Shown: positions 14,101 to 21,547 of the stretch, piece after piece
Layout of the letters: each line of letters starts with the position of its first letter
Position numbering within the stretch: position 1 is the stretch's first letter
IMG/VR virus record: IMGVR_UViG_3300023240_000112
Coordinates: 1-24,285 of that record
Reading direction: 5' to 3' (one strand)
Length of the DNA: 24,285 bases
Source: a virus
Position numbers and translations under genes: made by a program
Notes under the pieces: generated by a model
What the model was told of the DNA's origin: nothing
Database searches by the model: none
Seen by the model: only the letters and a program-made list of their open reading frames with translations

Positions 14101-17040
14101 TATCTGAAGAAACTCTCTAGCTGCATCAGATACTGTTGCTTCAACTTTCTTATAATTTTTTCTTATTTTCTTTCTAAGAGACTCAGCTTGGTCTAACCTA
14201 GATTTATTGTCTGCGTTTTCAAATATCTTCTCAACATAAGAAAGCGCCCTTTCTAAATTAATAGAGTTATCTAAGTTTATACTAGATATTTTTTTTATTA
14301 TATTTGAAGCTTTTTTTATAGATATAGTACCTCTCTTTGCCAGTAAAGATATAGCATTGGATAATGATTTTCTTTTAGCATCTTGATTTTTTTTAGAGTC
14401 TCTGGCAGCTCTAGCCTCCAATCTAATCTGGTCTGTTAGTGCCTTAGCTTCATCAACTGTCACCATAGTAGGAGCTTCTCCTGTTATTTTATTAGGAGAT
14501 GGGCCTTTCTTTTTTCCAAAAACGCCTGGCTCTGATGCTTCCATCTGAGCTCTTTCTGCAGCTGCTTGCTCAAGCAAAGCAATAGGCTTTCTTCCTTCTT
14601 CCACATTAATAACAGCTTCTATATTGGAAGAGGTTGCCTGTATTCCAGTTAAAAGGGTGAATTTTTCTTTTAATGCGTCAAGGTTATTCGTTAAACCCTG
14701 TTCCCGCCCTGTTGACTCTTTTAGAATACTTGCAGTTGGATATTTCTCTATAAAGCTTACTATTTGACTAGCGTCAAATCCTTTTGCTCCATCCTGTATT
14801 GAATTTCCAAATTTCTTTTTTGTTCTAATCCAAGTTATTATGAATCCAGGATTACCTTTTTCCATTTCTTTAATAGATACTCCTGAAGCTTTTACCCAAC
14901 TATCAGGAGTAAATTTTTCCCCTACTAAACTAAATAGGACACTGCCCTGAGAACTAAATTCCTTTGATTGAGATATTTTATTCTTGACAGATTCCTCTTC
15001 AGTTTTTATAGCCAGTGCTACCTCTCTTACATTGTTACTATTATCTACTATTTCAGAAATTACTTGTTCGGGAGTCATGCCTTCTTGTAGTTCAGCCTCT
15101 ACGCCAGAGTCTACATCAAGGACTATATCTATTATTCTTTTCTCTGCTTTTGATTTTGTAGATGCAGTTACTTCTTTTCCTGTTTTTTTATTAACTATTG
15201 ACTCAACTTTTCCGTCCTCAGTAAAATTAACCTGCGTATTACTTGGTCTACCTGATGGAGATACAAGTATAAAAGGTTCTCTTATAGACGGAGTAGTAAT
15301 AAAACCTACTTCTTGCTCACCTTCTTGGGCAGGTTCTTGCTCGATGGGTACTTCTTCGACCACTTCTTCGCTAACTCCGGGTTGTTCTTGTACAGGTATC
15401 TCCTCTGTGCTTGGCTCTTGAATGGCATCTAGTTTTTCTTTATTTAGTTGGTCTAATTTCTCTATAACCTGAGCTTCAGTAGGCTCAGCAATACCATCAT
15501 TAGCAAGAGCGGCTAACGCTTCTTCATTTGTGGGTTCTACTTTTGTTTCTACCTCATCATATTTAGATATGATATCTTCTATTTGCGTCTTTATAGTTGA
15601 CAATCGTCTCTTAGCTACCTCAGTATCGTTTCCTGTAAGCTTTTGCTTTTCTTTTTCTAATGCAATAACTTTAGTCTTGTCTTCAGGGGTTAGGTTTGGG
15701 GCTGCTCTATCTATATTTAATTCAATAAGAGCATCAGCTCTCTTCTCTTGAATAAGGGCGGTAAGGTCTGGGTCGTTCTTTACTCCAAAATCAGTAGTAA
15801 CTACTTGAATAGGGTCAGAAGTCTCAATTATATCTTGTATTGTTCTTCTGCTTACTTTTGATTTGTTAACAGTGTATGAAGGAGATTTTATAAGACCCCT
15901 TGTTACGGTTATAGGAGCGGTAGCTGTTCCAGCTACTCCCTCAAAACCAATCTCAGCAATGTCCATCTCTTGACCTGTAATAGCCCTAGCTAAAGTCTCA
16001 CCAACTGAACCTCCTACAGCTTCTACAGTTCCACCAACCAATGCTCCAGCAGCTTTGCTTGCGGCACCTCTTGCAACACTTGTCGTTACTTTACTGGCTA
16101 AACCACCAGACAAAGCGTCTATAGCTGCTATTGATATACCTCTAGCTAGTGATTTGTTTCGTATTCTCTTTAGTGCATCTACATCTTCTAGTACGTCTCT
16201 TATTCCATCGTTATTAAATTCAAGACCTTTCTTTTCAATCTCATCTTTTAAAAATTCAGTATATGATAAACCAGCTTCAAGTACTCCAGACATCCCGCCT
16301 ATTGCACCTGCTATAGCCCCTCCACTTGCTGTTACACCAGCGAAAAATCCTGTTGGAGCTCCTAATGCAGCTCCTGTTGCAGCTCCTGCTAGAGCTCCTG
16401 CTCCTGCTCCCGACGCTACAGCTGGGTTAATCATAGCGGCTACTGATGATGTAAATAATTGGGTTATAACAGATGGGTTACTATATATGCCTTTTACGAA
16501 ACCAAGAACTCCTTTGCCTCCTTCTTCATATATCTTTTGAAACTCTTTCATTTCATCTGAAGAGCCGTAGCTCTCCATTTCATTTATAGAGTTTATGTAG
16601 TCTTGTAAATCCTCATCAGATATATCTTCTCCTTTTGCAAATACTTTTAAAGCATCATCAACTGTAGCTCCTTGTGCTATTCCTTGAGCTCCAGCTCTGT
16701 ATATATCTCCAAAAAAATCAGTAACAAAGTTCTTTCCGAATTGCCTCTCAATAGCAGTGTCCTTTTCTCCTGTAGGAGGTACGGTTGGCATTATAGGCTT
16801 AACAACATCTTCAATCTCATCATTTACATTTATCTCAGTAACAGAAAGCTCCGGAGAATAAAAAGAAGAAAACGCCTGATAATCTTCAGACGTTAAATCA
16901 TTATCAACAGCAGCATCGTAGACCTGCTTGTTGTAATCTTGGTTTGATGTATACTGAGATTGAAAATCCTCAAAGGGTATTTCCTCAGACAATAGACCAT
17001 TTTCTATAAGCGTAAGGTATAGCTTCTCTAATTTATCCAT
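11149..17040 (-). CDS. Very large internal virion / DNA-ejection protein (1963 aa), T7 gp16-like in position
   Basis: This is by far the largest gene. Residues 1-65 form a small acidic helical domain; 185-255 and 300-380 are Gly/Ala-rich with long hydrophobic runs (AGALAGAATGAALGAPTGFF) that can insert in membrane; about 500-590 are Pro/Glu-rich linker (EEIPVQEQPGVSEEVVEEVP); the rest is long, helical and charged, with another hydrophobic stretch around 1760-1790 and a lysine-rich end. No lytic or protease motif is evident. In transcription order it follows a 243-aa and a 607-aa protein, matching T7 gp14-gp15-gp16, which form the core and are ejected to carry DNA across the envelope. The functional call is by size, order and composition rather than by detected homology. 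It ends the minus-strand operon. Confidence 0.6.
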   Translation of the reverse strand: MDKLEKLYLTLIENGLLSEEIPFEDFQSQYTSNQDYNKQVYDAAVDNDLTSEDYQAFSSFYSPELSVTEINVNDEIEDVVKPIMPTVPPTGEKDTAIERQFGKNFVTDFFGDIYRAGAQGIAQGATVDDALKVFAKGEDISDEDLQDYINSINEMESYGSSDEMKEFQKIYEEGGKGVLGFVKGIYSNPSVITQLFTSSVAAMINPAVASGAGAGALAGAATGAALGAPTGFFAGVTASGGAIAGAIGGMSGVLEAGLSYTEFLKDEIEKKGLEFNNDGIRDVLEDVDALKRIRNKSLARGISIAAIDALSGGLASKVTTSVARGAASKAAGALVGGTVEAVGGSVGETLARAITGQEMDIAEIGFEGVAGTATAPITVTRGLIKSPSYTVNKSKVSRRTIQDIIETSDPIQVVTTDFGVKNDPDLTALIQEKRADALIELNIDRAAPNLTPEDKTKVIALEKEKQKLTGNDTEVAKRRLSTIKTQIEDIISKYDEVETKVEPTNEEALAALANDGIAEPTEAQVIEKLDQLNKEKLDAIQEPSTEEIPVQEQPGVSEEVVEEVPIEQEPAQEGEQEVGFITTPSIREPFILVSPSGRPSNTQVNFTEDGKVESIVNKKTGKEVTASTKSKAEKRIIDIVLDVDSGVEAELQEGMTPEQVISEIVDNSNNVREVALAIKTEEESVKNKISQSKEFSSQGSVLFSLVGEKFTPDSWVKASGVSIKEMEKGNPGFIITWIRTKKKFGNSIQDGAKGFDASQIVSFIEKYPTASILKESTGREQGLTNNLDALKEKFTLLTGIQATSSNIEAVINVEEGRKPIALLEQAAAERAQMEASEPGVFGKKKGPSPNKITGEAPTMVTVDEAKALTDQIRLEARAARDSKKNQDAKRKSLSNAISLLAKRGTISIKKASNIIKKISSINLDNSINLERALSYVEKIFENADNKSRLDQAESLRKKIRKNYKKVEATVSDAAREFLQIDPWLVEDINEYISVASQVSQGLRPTTRASITPAVDLKNMQDYSFDALNRQNEIKVKVEQEAFEDLTGLSARDFSLAEMRSIIYNMDEPTSEKAANEKEKQITDGLKKAFDVYSNIVDKQLEIGLDPFTGESISFTKKQKEIANDFINMNLDLLNAKQKMVALDALINFASNATTGGMSAMVSEYNGILESNKVAKKGIAAKQLNIFGTAKSQAQAWIKNISNLNNAFEILFKSKTRANEVMEAMGLEALIFGASSGAKKAEIVFDKLVKKVKKFTPNNQDPFSVYNNTEIGMYADVKRTVDGTKEERQAEFERNKQIARESYEDLLASQDDKKVKLGEVYREVYDKILKDSNTIEDVEAKVDKDNITILNETVKVWSEFYPELKDVSLNFYNKKLGDEVFYTPRSYSRLKKTKDTPDITEAIYNPEGSKRAIYDEKTGVLKESTKPKTLRKADGKPNRYVNYSFYSNNFSGLKSALIDANTAGPIRQIKGFQSTDAYAEIFPNEKDRQIVEERIKKYVDIKRGVSGLSRTEEDFLNVINKVATIGVARTLGGLTQPIKQFVPFVNTSVNAGIENTYLGAKTAGTNIEANAALNNLGIAVSTRGVASLVDLKSINNKLNNLPTSNSGKMVKALDDVSKQWIKYTLVNPDVLTARSSFFAYYFQQLKKNGVEVENIDWNNHQWDMSAATYAQKEVDRQQNVSDQDLQGDLFTSQNPYVQLSRKVFFPFANFLLNQKSRMYSDITTLRSDVATPEDKTNARKSLGGLAAETIAFNGISYAISQALVAASFAMMGKEESEEDEKIRKGFQKTGKLGNIVSDILIPLPVMNDPGMQVVNGIIDLVQDSDDPFQFFANDEKTLSEQLGVLGIAGQKLGTMKELILMAKNGESKKTFMGKERVTKLSKVDQDAMKVNAVAYMLFLAGALPSEVGYLTDRNMKIATKKDPKTNKISKEDLKKINKELYNKIYGPGSSYYKNQQIKKNLKKK

Positions 17041-17053
17041 ACTTTATTCGTTT

Positions 17054-18877
17054 TTAAAAGTCAAGTGTCTTTTTAGGCTGAATTTTAGCTCCTAATGAAC
17101 TTAAAAGGCTTTCATTTATTTTTCTATTCTCAAGACTTGCATTGTTTATTTCATTTATAACATTAAACATTGTTTCTTTGAAATCCTTAACAGTATCAGG
17201 AAGAGTTACCACGCTTTCATCAAACTTAATATTTACATACCCAGGTTTAGATTTTCCGGATATATAGGCTCCAAAACCTCTTCTGCCTCCTGTAATATCA
17301 ACCTCAGCTTTAATGCCTTGACTATTCAACAATTCTCTTGTCGCCATAGCTACTTCAGGAGTAGCTGTGTCTTTTATTTTATCAGTAAAAATAGTCTTAG
17401 GACTTTGCATGCTTTGAGTCGCCTCATCAAATACAAAACTTGCTGGGTCTGTAAGAGGGGCTTTCTGAACCTCTACGGTTCTTTCATATTTACCTCCAAT
17501 ATTTGATACATTTCCTGAAAGACCTATACCACTGTCTTTTATTAATTCAGTAACATTAACATCAGGCCCTAATATTTTTGTTAAAGCTCTTTCGGCAATA
17601 TCTTTTTTGCCTCCAGATAAAGGAACTCTTTGAATCTCATTTTGTTTTCTTTGTGGATTGTAAATGCTAAATACAAGTTCATTGCCTACTTTCTCCACCT
17701 TACTTATATTGTCATTGAATGATTGCAAGTCTCCAAGAGCAGCACTAACTTCTTCTTTGCTTGTAGCAGACAAAGCTCTATTCATATAGTCAACTGACTT
17801 CAAGTTTCTTTCTTGTATTGACGCCATTTTTTTATCGTATGCAGTTGGTTGAGGAGCTCTCTGCGGAGCAAACTCAGCTCTTGCTGTTTCTATTTCTTCT
17901 ATAGAAGCCTCGAACTGATTACTTAAAACATCTCTAGCTATTTTTTCCTGAGTATCAGTTAATTTAGCTATAAGTCTTCCACTTCCGGGATTAACTGGGT
18001 CGTCAATCAGAAGAACTTTGCTTTCGTCTTTGTTATTTAAATCTCTAGTTGTTTTATAATCTTCTCCATTTTTAGTAGTCCCTAAGAAGTCACCAAGAAT
18101 ACTTGCCGAATTAAATCCATTTGATAGAACAGACTTTATATAGTTTTCTTTTATTTCAGAGTATTGCTTTAAGTTCTTTATGCTAGTAAAGGTTTTTACA
18201 CCATCTTTCATAACTACCTCTGTCTTTTTAGCTAATACATCTGTTGCAGCTTTTGTCTGGCCAAGAACATCGTATTTATCTATTCTTATGTCCATCATGT
18301 TTTTAATGGTATCTAGAGTTGAAAAGTCATTTGGGTTACTACTCAACTTCATTACGCCATCTTGCCCTTTTACTTTTTTTCCAACGTTTACTTTAAAGTC
18401 AGTTGGATTAATGTAGAGCTCTGTATTTGTAAAATTGCTGAACCCTTCAACATCTTCCATTAGCGACTGTTCAATAAAAGAGGATTTATCTAATCTTTTT
18501 AGCTTTTCCTGATACTTGGCATTGTAATCTTTTATAATTGAAAAAGCTTTATTAGAGCCATCTATTAAGTTTTGCTTACTTATGCTGTAATCTTTTAGTT
18601 TTATATTACCAGATTTAAATTGCCTATCCAATATCAATAAAGATTGCTGTGCGCTATCAGCAAATGAAAGAGCATATTCATTTAAACTTTTATGTTGGCT
18701 TTGAGGGGAATTAGAAAGAACTTCTCCAAACTCCCTAGACTCTTTGTCTATGGCAGCCTTTTTATCTTCTCTAACTTTTTTAACGTCTTCGAGCATATCT
18801 GTTATGCCCTTACCTACAGCGTTCCAATTTATATCGTCTTCCGCCTTTCTTTCAACATAGCCATAATATGTACTCAT
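17054..18877 (-). CDS. Probable internal virion protein (607 aa), T7 gp15-like in position
   Basis: The protein starts MSTYYGYVERKAEDDINWNA and continues with a helical, charged N-terminal region that includes ADSAQQSLLILDRQFKSGNI. I recognise this opening from structural proteins of Bacteroidota phages, without a biochemical name. Residues 130-480 are mixed, and a C-terminal region (about 490-580) has a beta-rich segment with ITGGRRGFGAYISG. There is no signal peptide or membrane segment. It lies 3 bases after the 243-aa gene and 13 bases before the 1963-aa gene in the same operon, so it is likely packaged with them. The gp15 analogy is by order and size only. Confidence 0.6.
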   Translation of the reverse strand: MSTYYGYVERKAEDDINWNAVGKGITDMLEDVKKVREDKKAAIDKESREFGEVLSNSPQSQHKSLNEYALSFADSAQQSLLILDRQFKSGNIKLKDYSISKQNLIDGSNKAFSIIKDYNAKYQEKLKRLDKSSFIEQSLMEDVEGFSNFTNTELYINPTDFKVNVGKKVKGQDGVMKLSSNPNDFSTLDTIKNMMDIRIDKYDVLGQTKAATDVLAKKTEVVMKDGVKTFTSIKNLKQYSEIKENYIKSVLSNGFNSASILGDFLGTTKNGEDYKTTRDLNNKDESKVLLIDDPVNPGSGRLIAKLTDTQEKIARDVLSNQFEASIEEIETARAEFAPQRAPQPTAYDKKMASIQERNLKSVDYMNRALSATSKEEVSAALGDLQSFNDNISKVEKVGNELVFSIYNPQRKQNEIQRVPLSGGKKDIAERALTKILGPDVNVTELIKDSGIGLSGNVSNIGGKYERTVEVQKAPLTDPASFVFDEATQSMQSPKTIFTDKIKDTATPEVAMATRELLNSQGIKAEVDITGGRRGFGAYISGKSKPGYVNIKFDESVVTLPDTVKDFKETMFNVINEINNASLENRKINESLLSSLGAKIQPKKTLDF

Positions 18878-18880
18878 ATC

Positions 18881-19612
18881 TTAAATAGGTTTATTAAGTG
18901 TTATTATGCCAGCGTCTACTAACTTTTGAATCTCTTCCATACTCATTCCGCTTGACGAAGTTATAGAACCTGCTTGATTTTTATTATTTAAAATATCAAA
19001 TACTCCACCTCCAGTTGCGTTTCCATTTTGATTTAAACCAGCGGAATTAGCTTCTTGTTTTTGTTCTCTATATAAAGGAACAAGCTCTTCTAATGCTATT
19101 TCTCCAAATTTAGTTGCGCTAACAACGCCTTGCTGTATAGCTGCATTTCTTCTTCTCTCAGCATCTTTAGCGGCTTGTTGAGCTCCTTGTGCCTCCATAA
19201 GGTCTATAGATGATAAATCTTGAGCTATTCTTGCATCTTCTGCTGCAGCTGCTTTCTCAAGACCTAACATATCTTGACCCATAGCTGCAGCTATTTGTCT
19301 TTGACCAGCTTGTTGAGCTGCTTGAACTCTTCCTGCTGTAGCTCCTGCGCCCCTTACATCGCCTTCTACTCCAGCTTGTAATGCTTGTGCTCCAGCCGAT
19401 ATTAAGGCTTCTCTTTCAAGCTCATAAGGTTCTTTTTGTATAGACAAACCTTCAGCATAGTTAACACTTAATTTTTTCTTAGCTTCAGCTACTGATTTTT
19501 CAGCTTCCTTCTCTGCTTTTTCTTGAAGATTGTTTTGTTTAGCAGCTTGACTAAAAGATTGTACTGCCGAACCGACTGAAATTGCTGCTGATATTGCTGT
19601 GAATACCCCCAT
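18881..19612 (-). CDS. Internal core protein (243 aa), T7 gp14-like
   Basis: The N-terminus is a short hydrophobic/alanine segment (MGVFTAISAAISVGSAVQSF), followed by a long Ala/Gln/Glu-rich helix (residues 25-165; stretches such as GATAGRVQAAQQAGQRQIAA and AKDAERRRNAAIQQG). The C-terminal 70 residues are Asn/Gly/Ser-rich and end with a small helix. This plan, a hydrophobic N-terminal helix plus long Ala/Gln-rich helix, is typical of the smallest T7-type ejection protein (gp14), and the two larger proteins follow directly. It is separated from the upstream acyltransferase gene by a single base. Confidence 0.65.
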   Translation of the reverse strand: MGVFTAISAAISVGSAVQSFSQAAKQNNLQEKAEKEAEKSVAEAKKKLSVNYAEGLSIQKEPYELEREALISAGAQALQAGVEGDVRGAGATAGRVQAAQQAGQRQIAAAMGQDMLGLEKAAAAEDARIAQDLSSIDLMEAQGAQQAAKDAERRRNAAIQQGVVSATKFGEIALEELVPLYREQKQEANSAGLNQNGNATGGGVFDILNNKNQAGSITSSSGMSMEEIQKLVDAGIITLNKPI

Positions 19613-19613
19613 A

Positions 19614-20024
19614 TTATAATGCTTTTATCATTTCTTGGTTATAATTATCAGCCTTTATATAGCCAGCCTCTTGATAGGTAGCTATAAGACCATTGTGCTT
19701 TATTAAAGCGTAAGCGTATTTGCTTCCTGAGTTTTTTGCAGAATCAGTAAGAGCCTGAATTAAAACAGACTTCGCTATCTTTCTCCCAGGTTTCTCTCTA
19801 TATTCCTTATTAGATATTATCCAATCCACCCAGCATACTTTTGAGTTTGTTATATATAGAAACCCAGCGCAAACTGGGACGTCTCCATCGTAAACCACTA
19901 AACCACCTTTACCATCATCTGGCAAAAAATCTTTAGCAGGAGCTTCCCACTTCCAATCGTTCCACCATTTTACTAAAATGTTCTCGTAATCCCCTTTCTG
20001 TAAGGGTCTAATAGTTAAATCCAT
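19614..20024 (-). CDS. GNAT-type N-acyltransferase-like protein (136 aa)
   Basis: The start is set at ATG 20024; a TTG nine bases upstream (20033) is in frame but is a weak choice, since a TATCTTTG box overlaps that region. The order fits a GNAT fold: LTIRPLQKGDYENIL at the start, LVVYDGDVPVCAGFLYI as strands 2-4, VDWIISNKEYREKPGRKIA as the strand 4 to helix 3 turn that binds acetyl-CoA, and NGLIATYQEAGYIKADNYNQE at the end. Similar small GNAT-like proteins occur among virion genes in other Bacteroidota phages. Its substrate is unknown; modification of a virion or host protein is the likely role given the operon. Confidence 0.7.
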   Translation of the reverse strand: MDLTIRPLQKGDYENILVKWWNDWKWEAPAKDFLPDDGKGGLVVYDGDVPVCAGFLYITNSKVCWVDWIISNKEYREKPGRKIAKSVLIQALTDSAKNSGSKYAYALIKHNGLIATYQEAGYIKADNYNQEMIKAL

Positions 20025-20030
20025 ATTAAG

Positions 20031-20038
20031 CAAAGATA
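20031..20038 (-). promoter_or_regulatory. Bacteroidota-type -7 box (TATCTTTG) ahead of the GNAT gene
   Basis: On the minus strand TATCTTTG fits TAnnTTTG exactly and ends 6 bases before the ATG at 20024, much like the spacing at 9005-9020. No clear -33 TTTG is present. If used, it would allow the GNAT and ejection-protein genes to be transcribed separately from the genes upstream. Confidence 0.4.
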
Positions 20039-20044
20039 CTAAAT

Positions 20045-20845
20045 TTAAGGATTACTTTTCATTATATCAGACTCAACTGCAAAAAGCTCAGTAGCATTAG
20101 TGTCATCATTTGTTATTGTGAACTTACAGTAATGACCAAGAACACCATGTGACTCAGCTACTGCATCCTTAATAAACATTATGTAGGGGTCTTGTATAGA
20201 TATTGATACAGCACCAGATATACTTGCGTCTATTGTTACTCTGTTTATACCATTAGGTAAGTCAACCTCAATGTTAGTTACCTTTCCAGCGAGCTGAGGT
20301 ACTGTATAAGGCGGTGTTGAAAAGTAAGCTATATCACCAACGCTAAGTATAGAGCCAATACTAACCAGTGGACTAATTGAGAAGTTTATCACCATAGCAC
20401 TTATTGCTCCTGTTACTGATGCGGCTTTACCTATACCATTAACTGAGCGTAATGCATACTCTCCTAACTCAGAAGGTGTTGTTCCTGCATTTCTTATGTA
20501 TGCAAACCAAGACCCCTCCTTTTTCTCGAACCACTCATTCTCAATATATCCTGATGTTTGTATATCTGTAATTAAAGTTGCGTCCCAAGATGAGTCTGAC
20601 TCTAAGTTTATTGTCTTAAACAATTTATTTTGTAATGGCGAATCATTAAATACACTTGTTATTTGTGAAGAGTACTGCTGTCCGTAGTAGTTATTCCTAG
20701 TCTCATTTGTATTGTGTCTATATAAATTACCACCCTTAAAAGTGTAGAAGTAGTTATTCATACCAATCATCCAATCTGGGTAAAATGAAAAAAAAGACGG
20801 CCAGCCTTGGGCTGACTCACTATAGCTTAGTGTATAATTTGGCAT
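20045..20845 (-). CDS. Phage structural/tail protein of unknown detailed role (266 aa)
   Basis: It opens YTLSYSESAQGWPSFFSFYP, then DWMIGMNNYFYTFKGGNLYR and HNTNETRNNYYG, a conserved opening I recognise from structural proteins of Bacteroidota and other marine phages. Residues 55-110 continue with FNDSPLQNKLFKTINLE and ENEWFEKKEGSWFAYIR; 120-260 are beta-rich and may form a receptor-like or stacking domain. No catalytic motif is visible. It is separated from the glycosyltransferase genes by 42 bases with its own promoter-like box, and from the GNAT gene by a short gap. Likely a tail or fibre-attachment component. Confidence 0.65.
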   Translation of the reverse strand: MPNYTLSYSESAQGWPSFFSFYPDWMIGMNNYFYTFKGGNLYRHNTNETRNNYYGQQYSSQITSVFNDSPLQNKLFKTINLESDSSWDATLITDIQTSGYIENEWFEKKEGSWFAYIRNAGTTPSELGEYALRSVNGIGKAASVTGAISAMVINFSISPLVSIGSILSVGDIAYFSTPPYTVPQLAGKVTNIEVDLPNGINRVTIDASISGAVSISIQDPYIMFIKDAVAESHGVLGHYCKFTITNDDTNATELFAVESDIMKSNP

Positions 20846-20867
20846 GGTTATATATTTGTTTAATATA

Positions 20868-20875
20868 CAAAATTA
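20868..20875 (-). promoter_or_regulatory. Bacteroidota-type -7 box (TAATTTTG) ahead of the tail protein gene
   Basis: On the minus strand TAATTTTG fits TAnnTTTG and ends 22 bases before the ATG at 20845, inside the 42-base gap that follows the glycosyltransferase genes. No good -33 element is visible at the expected spacing. A separate start here would let structural genes be read at a different level from the modification enzymes. Confidence 0.4.
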
Positions 20876-20887
20876 CGAATTTAATCT

Positions 20888-21547
20888 TTAGTATGTTTTG
20901 CCGGGTATCTGCTCTTGAGGACACTCGTGTTTTAATCCTATTGTATTATTAATTAGTATTTTCTTATACTCATTAATTGCAGTAGGAAATAAAATCTGGT
21001 CTTGAACGTGCTTATATTTGTCAACTGCTCTGTTCATTTTATTTGTAATATCAACAAAGTCTTTATGTCTTGTATTATAAAGTATTAATCCTCCATAAAA
21101 AAGCTGTATGTCACTGTCCCTGTAGTCGTGTATGTTTGCCCTTATGTGTATTATGTCAGACAAATATCTATCATAAGCCATTGAGTCAAAGAACTCCCTA
21201 TATATACTCTTTGGATTTATAAAAGATAAAAAAGCATTATCTCCTATCTCCTTAATTAAAGGAGGAATATGTATGCTCATTATTTTATATTTGTGGTCTA
21301 TATACAAGACGTGCTCCGTATTAACGTTGCAATATTTAAGAGTCTTTATATATTTAGATTGTCTTGTTGCTTCTTTTAAATTAAAAGTATGCATCTCATT
21401 CATAATAATAACCCCCCACCCTTGCTCCTCGCAATGCTTTTTAAATGAGTCGTCTCTTATTGTAGTAAACACATAAGCATTTTCTACGTCTGTTTTATGA
21501 ACTCTATTAAAGCTACCTGTCACGCAGGTTACAACTGAGACAGCCAT
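20888..21547 (-). CDS. Glycosyltransferase-like protein, TOD1/MUCI70 (DUF616)-like
   Basis: 219 residues. VVTCVTGSFN (5-14) is a typical first strand; ATRQSKYIKTLKY (60-72) resembles the 'nR..K' helix of the DUF616/TOD1-MUCI70 family; HVLYIDHKYKI (79-89) is the strand carrying the acidic motif, here Asp84-His-Lys in place of a clean DxD; FYGGLILYNTR (150-160) and HVQDQILFPTAI (180-191) match the late conserved blocks. Plant members act in cell-wall/pollen glycan metabolism. The start lies inside the preceding glycosyltransferase gene (19-base overlap), so the two are coupled. It probably acts with that enzyme on one acceptor, inferred to be the hydroxylated fibre. Confidence 0.6.
   Translation of the reverse strand: MAVSVVTCVTGSFNRVHKTDVENAYVFTTIRDDSFKKHCEEQGWGVIIMNEMHTFNLKEATRQSKYIKTLKYCNVNTEHVLYIDHKYKIMSIHIPPLIKEIGDNAFLSFINPKSIYREFFDSMAYDRYLSDIIHIRANIHDYRDSDIQLFYGGLILYNTRHKDFVDITNKMNRAVDKYKHVQDQILFPTAINEYKKILINNTIGLKHECPQEQIPGKTY

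Noticed and set aside
14984-15421. Long open frame on the plus strand, antisense to the 1963-aa gene
   Set aside because: It is Ser/Thr/Leu-rich and arises as the reverse reading of the Glu/Pro-rich linker; no start context, no motif, and the minus-strand gene is continuous here.
16055-16540. 161-codon open frame on the plus strand, Ala/Pro-rich
   Set aside because: It mirrors the Gly/Ala-rich membrane region of the minus-strand gene; low-complexity sequence keeps the opposite strand open without coding.
20851-20858. TATATTTG on the plus strand
   Set aside because: It fits the -7 box but no plus-strand gene follows; in AT-rich DNA such matches occur by chance, which also tempers the three boxes I kept.
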